Source: Calditrichota bacterium (GTDB lineage: Bacteria > CLD3). From it: a DNA stretch of 29,731 bases. The DNA lies in NCBI GenBank assembly GCA_008501735.1, contig QQUF01000041.1, forward strand, positions 1 to 29,731, given 5' to 3'. A program made the position numbers and the translations under genes. Positions 14,895-23,162 of this stretch are shown here, piece after piece (the stretch's first letter is position 1; the number at the start of each line of letters is the position of its first letter). Under the pieces are notes generated by a model, which saw only the letters and a list, made by a program, of their open reading frames with translations, did not search any database and was not told the origin of the DNA.

Positions 14895-17800
14895 TCATCT
14901 TCACAACTCAAAACTCTTTTTACTTCATCAATCAGTTCTGACATTTCAAATGGTTTTTGAATTACCCCTTTAAACCCAAAATCTTCAAAATGAGCCATAA
15001 CAGGGTCATTGTAGTAACCACTAATTATTACAGCTTTTATTTTGGGGTCAATTTTTAAAAGTTCAATGATTAAATCTTTCCCACCCATTCCACCGGGAAC
15101 TGTTAAATCTGTTACAACTAAATCTATTGTTTTATTTTCTTCAAAAGCATTTTTGTAAATCTCGACAGCCTCTTCGCCATCTTCGGCGAGAAAAACTTCA
15201 AGCCCTAACATCTCAAATAAATTGCCAATTACTTCACGAACCAAGTTATCATCGTCCATAACCAAGATTGTTTTATTTGCTAAAATGTCATTGTCTTTAC
15301 TTGTCTCAGACTTTCTTGAAGGCGAAACAACTGCATCTTTAAACTTGTCAAGAGATGGTAAATAAATAAAAAAAGTAGTCCCTTTTCCTTCTTTTGTCTC
15401 AAAATTAATGAAACCTTCGTGTTTTAAAATTATTGAATAAGTTGTAGCTAATCCAAGTCCGTGACCTTCTTTTTTCGTTGTAAAATATGGTTCAAAGATT
15501 TTGCTTTGAACCTCTTGAGGAATTCCTTTTCCTGAATCTGATATTTTTATTAAAACATAATTTCCATCTTTGATTGGCAAAGAATCTTCACTTGTAATTT
15601 GAACATTTTCACAACTAACTTTAATCATTCCACCATTTGGCATTGATTGACTAGCGTTGATTACAAGATTGTTCAGAACTTGGTCAATTTGCCCGTCATC
15701 GTATTCAACACTCCACAAATCTTTAGAAATTACAATTTCAGAACTAATGTTTGCACCACGCAATGCAAATTGAACCGACTCATTGATTGTTTGTCCTAAA
15801 GAGCCAATTTTCTTTATTGGAGCTCCGCCTTTTGAAAACGTTAAAAGTTGTTGTGTAAGTTGCTTAGCTTTAATTGAAGCCTTTTCAGCTTCTTCCAACT
15901 TTTCAACTGACCTCGGATTTGCACCTTCCATAAAAATTTTTGCTAAAGAAATATTTCCTGTAACTCCTGTGAGCATATTATTAAAATCGTGAGCAATACC
16001 CCCTGCAAGCAAACCAATTGACTCTAATTTACTCATTCTTTGAATTTCGTTTTCAATTTTTTGTCTCTCTGTAATGTCTCTAAAAACTAAAACTGCTCCG
16101 ACAATGTTTTCGTCTTTTTCTTTAATCGGTGAACAACTAATTGAGGTCAAAACTTCATTTCCATCATTCGTTTTAATTTTTAAATCTTTTTCAAAGTTTA
16201 TATCTGTTTGTAAATTAATCATATCTCTAAAATGAGTTTCACAAAGTATTCTTGAATTTGAGTCAGTAAAATTTAAAATATTTAAGAAATACTCTCCAAC
16301 AGCATCTTTTTGTAAACAACCTGTCATATTTTCAGCGACTTCATTTATCAGAATAATTTTTCCAAAAATATCAAGAGTAATTACACCATCACCAATACTT
16401 TTTAATGTAACTTTTAGAAGTCTTCTTTCTTTGTTAAGAGCTAATTTTGATTGCCATTTGTCAATTGCAATTTCTGCTAATTTTGTAGCAATTACTATAA
16501 TTTCAAGATCAACTTGTTGAGGTTCATTCACTTTCGCATAATACATTGCAAAACTACCAATTACCCTATCTCTTGATGAGAAAATAGGCTTTGACCAACA
16601 AGCTCTTAAATTAAACTCTTTAGCTATTTCCCTATAATCAGCCCAAAGTGGATCATTTTCAATATCTTTTACAATTACAGTTTTTTTCATAAACATCGCT
16701 GTACCACAAGACCCTACTCTTGGTCCAATTTTTAAACCGATTAATTTTTGAGTGTATTCTTTTGGTAAACTTGAAGAACTACAAATTCCTACTGTTTCCC
16801 TATCTTCTTCTAAAACGATAACAGAACTTTTCACATCGTTAGTTGAAATATTTTCAACCATTTCACAAATTGAGATAAGAATTTCGTCTAAAGGCAAATC
16901 AGTTGCAATAAGTTCTAAAATTCTATTTCTATGCTCGTTAATCTGTCTTGATAGTCTAGCTTCAGAAATATCACGTACTATTGTAGTAACCTCATTTACT
17001 CCACCTAAACTCATTCTTGCTTCGAAATGTTTGACTTGGTTATTTAAGGGCAAACTGTATTCAAATTTCCTAGATGCTTTTTCTTTAAAAACTAATTTTA
17101 AATTTTCCATAAATATATTCTCATTTATTTTTGGAAAACCAACTTCAGTAATGTTTTTTCCTAAAAAGTATTCTGGTTGTATAAATAATTCATTCGAATT
17201 TGCTTTGTAGTCCAAAAATTTTCCATCTTTATCGCAAAGGAAAACCATATCGGGAATTGAGTCTAATATTGCTTCATTTCTTGATTTTACTTTAATAATC
17301 TCACTAATGTCAACAATGAAGCCTGTAAAATTTTTAGGTTGATTTTCAGAATCATAAACTAAAAATGTTACTAAAAGAGTGTGAACTATCTTACCATCTT
17401 TTGTTAAATATCGTTTCTGTTGTTGAAAAGATTGTTTCTCGCTATTTAATATTTCTTTTCTTAAATCGAAGTTCTCATCAATATCATCTTTATGAGTTAT
17501 ATCTTTTATCGTTTTCTTCTTTAATTCTTTAAATGAGTAATTTAATAACGCACAAAATGCCTCATTTGCATTGATAATTTCACCATTTAAGTTAGTAGAT
17601 GCAATCCCAATAGGTGAATTTTTGAAAAGAAAATTATAATCTTCTTCTTTTTTTCTTTTTAACTCTTCATCTTTTTTATGTGCAATAACGTCAGAAATAT
17701 TTTGGGCAACAAATGATAAAATGTCCAAATCTCTTTTAGTATAAATTAGTTCAGGCTCGTAACTTTGTAAGGATAAAATACCAAAAGTTTCTTCACCCAA

Positions 17801-19033
17801 TTTTAGCGGAACTCCAATCCAACTTTCAGCAATTGTACCAACAATATTTATTTTCCCTTCTGCTTTGAGCATCTTAAAATCATCCTTATTTATAAGGAAG
17901 GATTTTCCTGTTTTGACAATAAGTTCAGTAAGACCACCTTCTAAGCTAACTGGTTCAGGTTTATCATCTTTTTCATCTATGAAATAAGGATAATTAATTA
18001 AGTTAGTTTCTCTATTTAAAACTGCGATGTAGAAGTTTTTTACTTTTATTAAGTTGCCTAATATTGAATGAATTGTTTCATAAAATTCATTCAAATCAGT
18101 TACACGATTTGCTTTTTCAGAAACTTGGTAAAGGGCATCAGTTAATCTTTTTGTTTCAATTTTTTCAGTTATTTCAGTTAGTGAGCCAATTGTTCCTATT
18201 AGTTTTCCAGACTCATCAAAATAAGGTGAGCCATAAATTTCCACCCAAATGTAAGTATTATCTTTCTTTTTAATTCTTAACTCATAAATTTCTGAAATAC
18301 CTTTTATTCTATTTTCAATCTTCGTTTTGAAATTCTTTTTCTCTTCATCTTCCAAAAGAATTTCAAATGCGACTTTTCCAATAAGTTCTTCTCGTGAATA
18401 ACCTGTTATTTGACAGACTTTGGAATTTACAAAACTTATACGGTCTTCCAAATCCGTCAAAACAACTCCTTCACCAATGCACTCTAATATCCTATGAAAA
18501 TTGTTTTCTTGTTGTGCTAACTTCTTTTTTTCCTCTGATTTTTCAATTACAGATTCAATGTTTACAGAAAGAATATTTAGAATATCTGCAACAAATTCAT
18601 CATCTTCGATTTCATCTTCATTCATCACAGTCAAAAGTCCAATATTTTCTTCTTGAACATTTTGAAGTGGGACAGAGATATAGCTATTTATCTTCATTTT
18701 TTGCAAAGCTAAGTCTTTAGGAAATTCCTTTTGAACATTATTTATGTAAATCTTTATTCCTTCTTCAAGCACCTTAATACAAGGGGTTCCGCTAAGTTTG
18801 TAGCTTAAATTTTTAAGTTGTTTGCCGTGTCCGAAAAAACTTAAAGAATTAAAAAAACCTTCTTCAGAAATCGGTAAATCACAAAGTCCAATCATTACGT
18901 AATCAACATTTAATTCTTCAGCAATTAGCTTTGCTATTTGCCTTAAATACTTTTCACCAACAATTCCAGAAGATTTCTTATGAATTTTTTTTAGAAAACT
19001 AACAATCTTTTTACTTGAATCTTTTTTATTCAA
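14891..19033 (-). CDS. Soluble multi-sensor hybrid histidine kinase with C-terminal receiver
   Basis: A 1380-residue cytoplasmic signalling kinase with no membrane helix. Approximate domain order: GAF (25-165), PAS (175-295, GYSREELIGK), GAF (315-455), PAS (465-580), PAS (585-695), GAF (700-860), PAS (870-990), HisKA (1000-1068; phosphoacceptor His1015 in GGIAHDFNNML), HATPase (1110-1226; Asn1126, DSGKGI at 1166-1171, GHGLGL at 1190-1195), then a receiver (1255-1372; Asp1260-1262, phosphoacceptor Asp1309, Ser1338, Lys1360). All catalytic positions are present. There is no DNA-binding output domain and no separate regulator gene nearby, so the output path is unknown. The frame opens with TTG at 19033 just after an in-frame stop; the next ATG is far inside the first GAF domain. 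Confidence 0.93.
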   Translation of the reverse strand: MNKKDSSKKIVSFLKKIHKKSSGIVGEKYLRQIAKLIAEELNVDYVMIGLCDLPISEEGFFNSLSFFGHGKQLKNLSYKLSGTPCIKVLEEGIKIYINNVQKEFPKDLALQKMKINSYISVPLQNVQEENIGLLTVMNEDEIEDDEFVADILNILSVNIESVIEKSEEKKKLAQQENNFHRILECIGEGVVLTDLEDRISFVNSKVCQITGYSREELIGKVAFEILLEDEEKKNFKTKIENRIKGISEIYELRIKKKDNTYIWVEIYGSPYFDESGKLIGTIGSLTEITEKIETKRLTDALYQVSEKANRVTDLNEFYETIHSILGNLIKVKNFYIAVLNRETNLINYPYFIDEKDDKPEPVSLEGGLTELIVKTGKSFLINKDDFKMLKAEGKINIVGTIAESWIGVPLKLGEETFGILSLQSYEPELIYTKRDLDILSFVAQNISDVIAHKKDEELKRKKEEDYNFLFKNSPIGIASTNLNGEIINANEAFCALLNYSFKELKKKTIKDITHKDDIDENFDLRKEILNSEKQSFQQQKRYLTKDGKIVHTLLVTFLVYDSENQPKNFTGFIVDISEIIKVKSRNEAILDSIPDMVFLCDKDGKFLDYKANSNELFIQPEYFLGKNITEVGFPKINENIFMENLKLVFKEKASRKFEYSLPLNNQVKHFEARMSLGGVNEVTTIVRDISEARLSRQINEHRNRILELIATDLPLDEILISICEMVENISTNDVKSSVIVLEEDRETVGICSSSSLPKEYTQKLIGLKIGPRVGSCGTAMFMKKTVIVKDIENDPLWADYREIAKEFNLRACWSKPIFSSRDRVIGSFAMYYAKVNEPQQVDLEIIVIATKLAEIAIDKWQSKLALNKERRLLKVTLKSIGDGVITLDIFGKIILINEVAENMTGCLQKDAVGEYFLNILNFTDSNSRILCETHFRDMINLQTDINFEKDLKIKTNDGNEVLTSISCSPIKEKDENIVGAVLVFRDITERQKIENEIQRMSKLESIGLLAGGIAHDFNNMLTGVTGNISLAKIFMEGANPRSVEKLEEAEKASIKAKQLTQQLLTFSKGGAPIKKIGSLGQTINESVQFALRGANISSEIVISKDLWSVEYDDGQIDQVLNNLVINASQSMPNGGMIKVSCENVQITSEDSLPIKDGNYVLIKISDSGKGIPQEVQSKIFEPYFTTKKEGHGLGLATTYSIILKHEGFINFETKEGKGTTFFIYLPSLDKFKDAVVSPSRKSETSKDNDILANKTILVMDDDNLVREVIGNLFEMLGLEVFLAEDGEEAVEIYKNAFEENKTIDLVVTDLTVPGGMGGKDLIIELLKIDPKIKAVIISGYYNDPVMAHFEDFGFKGVIQKPFEMSELIDEVKRVLSCEDD

Positions 19034-19330
19034 ATTTATTTACCAATCCTAAAGATTTACATTTTATTTAAATAGTATCAGTCAGCTTTATAATTAAACT
19101 ACACTTAAGTAAATTTTTATTTCTTAATTTTAAATAATTTAAAGAAATAAATGTTAATTATAAAATTTCTTTAAATTATTTCTTAACAGTTTACAAACAA
19201 TTTGATTTTCTATAAAAAATTAGCCTAAGAATTTTTTATAACTCTAATTAAATTCAACTACTATTTTTGTCTCTTTTCATTTCAAAATATAAGATTTTCA
19301 TTTAGTGAAAATTTTAATGGTAAAATTTTT
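19034..19330. other. Divergent intergenic region between the sensor kinase and the redox operon
   Basis: Nearly 300 very AT-rich bases separate two divergently read genes. It should hold both promoters. In the plus direction TTG (19267-19269) is followed after 20 bases by TAAGATTT (19290-19297), a poor match. I found no good TTG-N20-TAnnTT site for the kinase gene. No RNA gene or strong hairpin is evident. Confidence 0.4.
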
Positions 19331-19603
19331 ATGAAAATATTTCTCACAATCCTTTTTAGTTTTTTAATCATCAGTTGCGACGGACCTTTTCCTGCTCAAG
19401 ACAAAATCGGTGTTCCTTCCGACCATACAGAGAGTAAAGAAGGAGCTCTACATAAACCAGGTTATGAAAATCCATTTTCAAACAAAAGTGATTGTAGCTC
19501 ACCTGTTTGCCATCAACAAAATCTGCAAGGTGGATTTGTTACTGAACAAAATCAAGTTCCACCTTCTTGCTACCAATGCCACGGAGTAAAATGGAATGAC
19601 TAA
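19331..19603 (+). CDS. Small lipoprotein with two putative c-type haem sites
   Basis: The 90-residue product has a signal peptide ending in the lipobox IISC, so Cys16 would carry the lipid and the protein would face the periplasm or outer surface. Near the C-terminus are C80-Y-Q-C83-H84, a standard CXXCH haem c motif, and C55-S-S-P-V-C60-H61, a CX4CH variant. The layout (CX4CH, about 19 residues, PPSCYQCHG) resembles small domains in multihaem cytochromes. If both bind haem, it is a small dihaem electron carrier. It is the first gene of the six-gene operon and overlaps the next gene by eight bases. Haem attachment is inferred from motifs only, and the CX4CH site is less certain. Confidence 0.75.
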   Translation: MKIFLTILFSFLIISCDGPFPAQDKIGVPSDHTESKEGALHKPGYENPFSNKSDCSSPVCHQQNLQGGFVTEQNQVPPSCYQCHGVKWND

Positions 19604-20099
19604 ACAAAATATTTTTTCGATTCTAATTTTTACATTTTTTATTTTTACAAATTCCTTTGCCCAAAAGGTCGGCGAAAAAGCACCTAACTTTATTGGAACT
19701 AATTTTGAAGAACAAGAAATTAAATTGGAAGACTTCAAAGATAAAGTTGTTTTGATTGATTTTTGGGCAAGTTGGTGCAGTCCTTGTAGAAAAGAAATGC
19801 CTTTTTTGGTTGAATTGCACGAAAAATTCAAAGATAAAAATTTTGAAATCATTGCAATTAACATTGACCAAAAAGAATCAAAAGCCAAAAGTTTTTTGAA
19901 GAAATTAGAAACAAAGCCAAGTTTTCCGATGATTTGGGACAAAGATTCAAAAATCCCTCCAAAATATGAATTGGAGACAATGCCAACAACTTACCTAATT
20001 GGTAAAAATGGCAACATTCGATTTATTCACAAAGGCTTTAAAGACTCTTACAAAGAAGAATTTTTAAAAGAATTAGAAGTTTTGCTCAATGAAAAATAA
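19596..20099 (+). CDS. Exported thioredoxin-like protein (TlpA/ResA type)
   Basis: The 167-residue product starts with a signal peptide (about residues 1-22, ending NSFA before QKVGE) and continues with a thioredoxin fold of the AhpC/TSA-TlpA branch: GEKAPNFIGTNFEEQEIKLEDF, then VVLIDFWASWC61-S-P-C64RKEMPFL, and the cis-proline loop ETMPTTYLI. The CSPC active site suggests a periplasmic thiol-disulfide role, for example reducing apocytochrome or other cysteine partners. Its start lies inside the end of the preceding haem-lipoprotein gene, and its end overlaps the DUF4266 gene by 11 bases, so these genes are translated as a coupled set. The nearest cysteine-rich neighbours are candidates for its substrates. 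Confidence 0.92.
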   Translation: MTKQNIFSILIFTFFIFTNSFAQKVGEKAPNFIGTNFEEQEIKLEDFKDKVVLIDFWASWCSPCRKEMPFLVELHEKFKDKNFEIIAINIDQKESKAKSFLKKLETKPSFPMIWDKDSKIPPKYELETMPTTYLIGKNGNIRFIHKGFKDSYKEEFLKELEVLLNEK

Positions 20100-20307
20100 G
20101 CCCACTAAAGTCTTACTTTTACTGGTTCTCTCCACTACTTTTGGTTGTGCAACTGTTCAGCCTTGGGAACGTGAATCACTTTCAGACCCAATTATGATTT
20201 TTGATGAAAATCCAATTGACAAAGGAATTTTAGAACATCATTTGGATTACAGAGAAGGTTCAGTCGGCGGAACAGGCGGACAAAGTGGAGGTTGCGGCTG
20301 TGGTTAG
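20089..20307 (+). CDS. DUF4266 lipoprotein with Gly/Cys-rich tail
   Basis: This very small lipoprotein (72 aa) has a signal peptide that ends TTFGC at Cys20. The mature part begins ATVQPWERESLSDPIMIFD, which is the diagnostic core of DUF4266 (VxPWERxxLxDPxMxFD). It then closes with a flexible Gly-rich tail bearing two cysteines, GGTGGQSGGCGCG. The function is unknown. The C-terminal GCGC pair invites ideas of metal, thiol or cofactor attachment, and the thioredoxin gene next door could act on it. It overlaps the neighbours on both sides (11 bases with the thioredoxin gene, 8 with the DUF3570 gene), strong evidence that the products act together in fixed proportion. Confidence 0.9.
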   Translation: MKNKPTKVLLLLVLSTTFGCATVQPWERESLSDPIMIFDENPIDKGILEHHLDYREGSVGGTGGQSGGCGCG

Positions 20308-21445
20308 AATTTTAACTCTTTTTTTCCTACTCAACTTAGTTTCAATTTCCACTTCACAAGAACTTTCAGACGAAGAAATTCAAGCAAATTTTAATGCTTA
20401 CTTTGACAACTCTCGTGTAGGAATCGTTTACCCTTCTGTAAGCCTTACAAAAAATGTTGGGGAAAACACATCAGTTACAGGAAGATATTTAGTTGATGTA
20501 ATTTCAGCTGCTTCAATGAAAAGTCATTTTGAAGTTGACGGAGTAACTTCTGCAACCTCAAAAGATGAAGGTGGAGGAGACAACACTCCTGACGAAGTTC
20601 GCCACGAAATGGGAATCGGTGTTACACAAATTCTGGGAAGTTCAACTTTTAGTTTAAACGGACTTTACAGCACTGAACACGACTACACTTCAAAAACTTT
20701 AGCCTTGAGCTACGCAATTCCTTTTGCAAAGAAAAACTCAACAATTCAAGTTGGTCTTGTCAGAAGTTGGGACAAAGTTTTCCCACAAGTTAGAAGCTGG
20801 AAACGAGATAAAGACGTTACAACTTTCAGCGGAAGTTTCTCCCAAATTCTCAGCAAAAGATTAATCGCCCAATTCGACGTTTGGTATTCAAAAAACAAAG
20901 GAATGCTTTCAGATTCTTACCAAGTCGTCGAAATTTTAGAAGGTAATTCTGCAAAATTTTTAGAACCCAAACACCCGAATGAAAGAAGCCGAAAAGCATT
21001 CGGAATACGTACGAATTACAAACTTACAGACATTTCTTCAGTGCAAATTGGTTACAGATATTATTGGGACGACTGGAAAGTAAAATCAAACACTATTAAT
21101 GTTTTTTACCAAAGATACCTTTCAAATGAAAAAATAATTTTAGGCTTAGGAGTCAGAAGTTACTTCCAAAGCAAAGCAGAATTTTTTAGTGGAAACTACA
21201 CTGGAAACGAAGAATTTCTTGCAGTTGACAGCAAACTAAGTTCGCAGTTTTCATTAGAATATCAAGTTAAAATGATTTTAGACGGAGCTTATTTTTCTGA
21301 GAATAGTTTCCTTTACAACGAAAAAATTCAATACAACGCAAAATTCAATTTTTATCATAGAAAAACAGACATTGCCGATTGGCACAGTAATTACAAAAAC
21401 CTTTACGCTTACATAATTAGTTTTGGGTTACGTTACAAAATCTAA
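20300..21445 (+). CDS. DUF3570 outer-membrane beta-barrel-like protein with putative flavinylation sites
   Basis: The 381-residue product has a signal peptide (MVRILTLFFLLNLVSISTS) and then many amphipathic strands (for example SVTGRYLVDV, SFSQILSKRLIAQFDVWYS, SVQIGYRYYWDDWKV) ending in GLRYKI, with a C-terminal aromatic/hydrophobic strand as in outer-membrane barrels. This is the DUF3570 family. Two segments fit the ApbE target pattern Dxx[ST]xA[ST]: D66-V-I-S-A-A-S72 and D80-G-V-T-S-A-T86. FMN would be joined to Ser72 or Thr86 (codons at 20513 and 20555). I prefer the GTG at 20300 to the GTG at 20285 because it gives a normal signal peptide and overlaps the DUF4266 stop by eight bases. Confidence 0.85.
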   Translation: MVRILTLFFLLNLVSISTSQELSDEEIQANFNAYFDNSRVGIVYPSVSLTKNVGENTSVTGRYLVDVISAASMKSHFEVDGVTSATSKDEGGGDNTPDEVRHEMGIGVTQILGSSTFSLNGLYSTEHDYTSKTLALSYAIPFAKKNSTIQVGLVRSWDKVFPQVRSWKRDKDVTTFSGSFSQILSKRLIAQFDVWYSKNKGMLSDSYQVVEILEGNSAKFLEPKHPNERSRKAFGIRTNYKLTDISSVQIGYRYYWDDWKVKSNTINVFYQRYLSNEKIILGLGVRSYFQSKAEFFSGNYTGNEEFLAVDSKLSSQFSLEYQVKMILDGAYFSENSFLYNEKIQYNAKFNFYHRKTDIADWHSNYKNLYAYIISFGLRYKI

Positions 21446-21462
21446 TTTCAAGGACAAAAACG

Positions 21463-22140
21463 ATGAAAAGAAGAAAATTTTTAACAAATACAAGCACTCT
21501 ACTTTTAGGTAGTTTAGCTTTACCAAAAATTCTCACTGCTAACAATTTTTCACTAACACAAACAAGAAACGAATCTTTTTCCATTAATATGTTAACGGAT
21601 AAAACAACTGAAGCTATTGAATTAGTTGACAGATTTTTGAAAAATTCAAACCTAAACTTAGGCAAAGTTACTTTTGAAGAAATTCAGTTAGTTGGCACTC
21701 ACGTTAGCGACATTGCATTTGTTAGAAACGGTAAATTAATCGATTTCAGAAAAGACAAAAATATTTTAACAAATGAATTAAATAAAATTTCAAATCAGCT
21801 AGAATTCCCCCAAAAAGTTGTGAACCCAAAATTAGTTAAATTTTACAATCAATCCCCAAAACCAGAGTTTGTAGATATTTTTAGTTCAGGAATTTTAGTG
21901 GATAAAATTGCTTTGAATGAAGATTTAAATTCAAGAGTCTTCAAAAACCAAAAAGGTGAAGTTGAGTTTTTAATCAAAAATGGGAAAGCTCAGATTACAG
22001 AAGCAACTTGTAAGCACAAGACTTGCCTCAAAATGGGTAAAATCAATAAATCAGGTGAAAGTCTCGTTTGTATTCCAAACCAAATTTCAATCGCAATTAG
22101 TGGTACAAGAAGCGGATTAACTGATTCTGTTACTTTCTAA
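21463..22140 (+). CDS. Tat-exported NusG domain II protein
   Basis: The 225-residue product begins MKRRKFLTNTSTLLLGSLAL, a Tat-like signal with Arg3-Arg4. The middle has no recognised domain. The C-terminus (about residues 145-215) is a NusG-domain-II-like fold with ATC183KHKTC188LKMG and C203-I-P-N, the cysteine pattern seen in exported members of that family, which often neighbour ApbE and flavin/quinone redox genes. Export through Tat suggests that it folds before crossing, perhaps with a cofactor. It lies 17 bp after the DUF3570 gene and ends in TAATG shared with apbE. No transcription-factor role is implied: the domain is shared with NusG only by fold. Confidence 0.78.
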   Translation: MKRRKFLTNTSTLLLGSLALPKILTANNFSLTQTRNESFSINMLTDKTTEAIELVDRFLKNSNLNLGKVTFEEIQLVGTHVSDIAFVRNGKLIDFRKDKNILTNELNKISNQLEFPQKVVNPKLVKFYNQSPKPEFVDIFSSGILVDKIALNEDLNSRVFKNQKGEVEFLIKNGKAQITEATCKHKTCLKMGKINKSGESLVCIPNQISIAISGTRSGLTDSVTF

Positions 22141-23162
22141 TGATTTACAAATTTTGCTTTCTTTTCATTTTACTTTTAGGTTGTCAAGGTAACAAAAATT
22201 CTAAAAGTGAAAGCCACAAAACCAATAGTGAAATTCAATACGAAGTCAATGTTTCCAAATATTTAATGGGAACAATTGTTGACGTAAAAGCCTTGCATCC
22301 AAACGTGAACGAGTGCAAAAAATCTCTTTATTTTGCCTTCAAAGAAATGGAACGAATTGAGAATTTGTTAAGTTCTCATAAGCCCGAAAGTGAAATCTCA
22401 CAAATCAATTTAAATTCCGGAATTGAACCACAAAAAGTTAGTTTTGAAACTTTTTCAATTCTACAAAGAGCAAAAAAATATTCCGAAAAATTCGATGGCA
22501 AATTCGATGTTACAATTGGTGTAATTTCAGAGATTTGGGGTTTTAGCGGAGAAAGTGAAGCAAGGATTCCAAACCCCAAAGAATTAAACTCTGCTTTAAA
22601 ATTGGTTAGTTACAAAAACATTGTTTTAAACGAAACTGACACGACTGCTTTTCTTACAAAAAAAGGAATGAGAATTGACCTTGGAGGAATTGCAAAAGGT
22701 TATGCAATTGACAAAGCTGTTGAAGTTTTAAGAGAAAACGGAGTTCAAAATTTCCTATTAAATGCAGGAGGAGATATTTTTGTTTCAGGAGAAAAAGCTG
22801 AAAAACTTTGGTCAGTTGGAATTAAGCACCCAAGAGAAGTCGAGAATTTAATTGCAAAATTAGAACTAAAGGATTTAGCGATTGCAACAAGTGGCGATTA
22901 TGAAAGATATTTTGAAAAAGACGGCAAAAGATTCCACCATATTTTAAATCCTGAAACAGGTTTTCCATCTGATTTGTGTCAGTCGGTTTCAGTTATTGCA
23001 GAAACTGCCGAAGAAGCAGATGTTTTAGCGACTTACATTTTTTTGATTGGGAAAGAGACTAAATTTAAAAACTATTTTTTAGTTGATTCCAGTTCAGAAA
23101 TCCACTTTGATAAAAATTTGCAAGCAAAATTTTCTTTAGAACTTTTAAGCAGTGAAAAGTAA
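22140..23162 (+). CDS. apbE: FAD:protein FMN transferase (ApbE), lipoprotein
   Basis: ApbE attaches FMN from FAD covalently to Ser/Thr in target proteins outside the cytoplasm. The 340-residue product has a lipobox LLLGC ending at Cys15, YLMGTIVDV (41-49), the FDGKFDVTIG...WGF region, RIDLGGIAKGYAIDKA (178-193), NAGGDIFVSG (208-217), HHILNPETGFPSD (266-278) and AETAEEADVLAT with metal-ligand-type Asp294. All family blocks are present. The ATG overlaps the stop of the NusG-domain-II gene as TAATG. Being placed beside a DUF3570 protein with target-like motifs, that protein is the obvious substrate. The 3' end overlaps the convergent EamA gene by 18 bases. Confidence 0.95.
   Translation: MIYKFCFLFILLLGCQGNKNSKSESHKTNSEIQYEVNVSKYLMGTIVDVKALHPNVNECKKSLYFAFKEMERIENLLSSHKPESEISQINLNSGIEPQKVSFETFSILQRAKKYSEKFDGKFDVTIGVISEIWGFSGESEARIPNPKELNSALKLVSYKNIVLNETDTTAFLTKKGMRIDLGGIAKGYAIDKAVEVLRENGVQNFLLNAGGDIFVSGEKAEKLWSVGIKHPREVENLIAKLELKDLAIATSGDYERYFEKDGKRFHHILNPETGFPSDLCQSVSVIAETAEEADVLATYIFLIGKETKFKNYFLVDSSSEIHFDKNLQAKFSLELLSSEK

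Noticed and set aside
21463-22140. A NusG-like transcription factor
   Set aside because: The protein has a Tat export signal and a cysteine-bearing NusG domain II only; it is predicted to act outside the cytoplasm.
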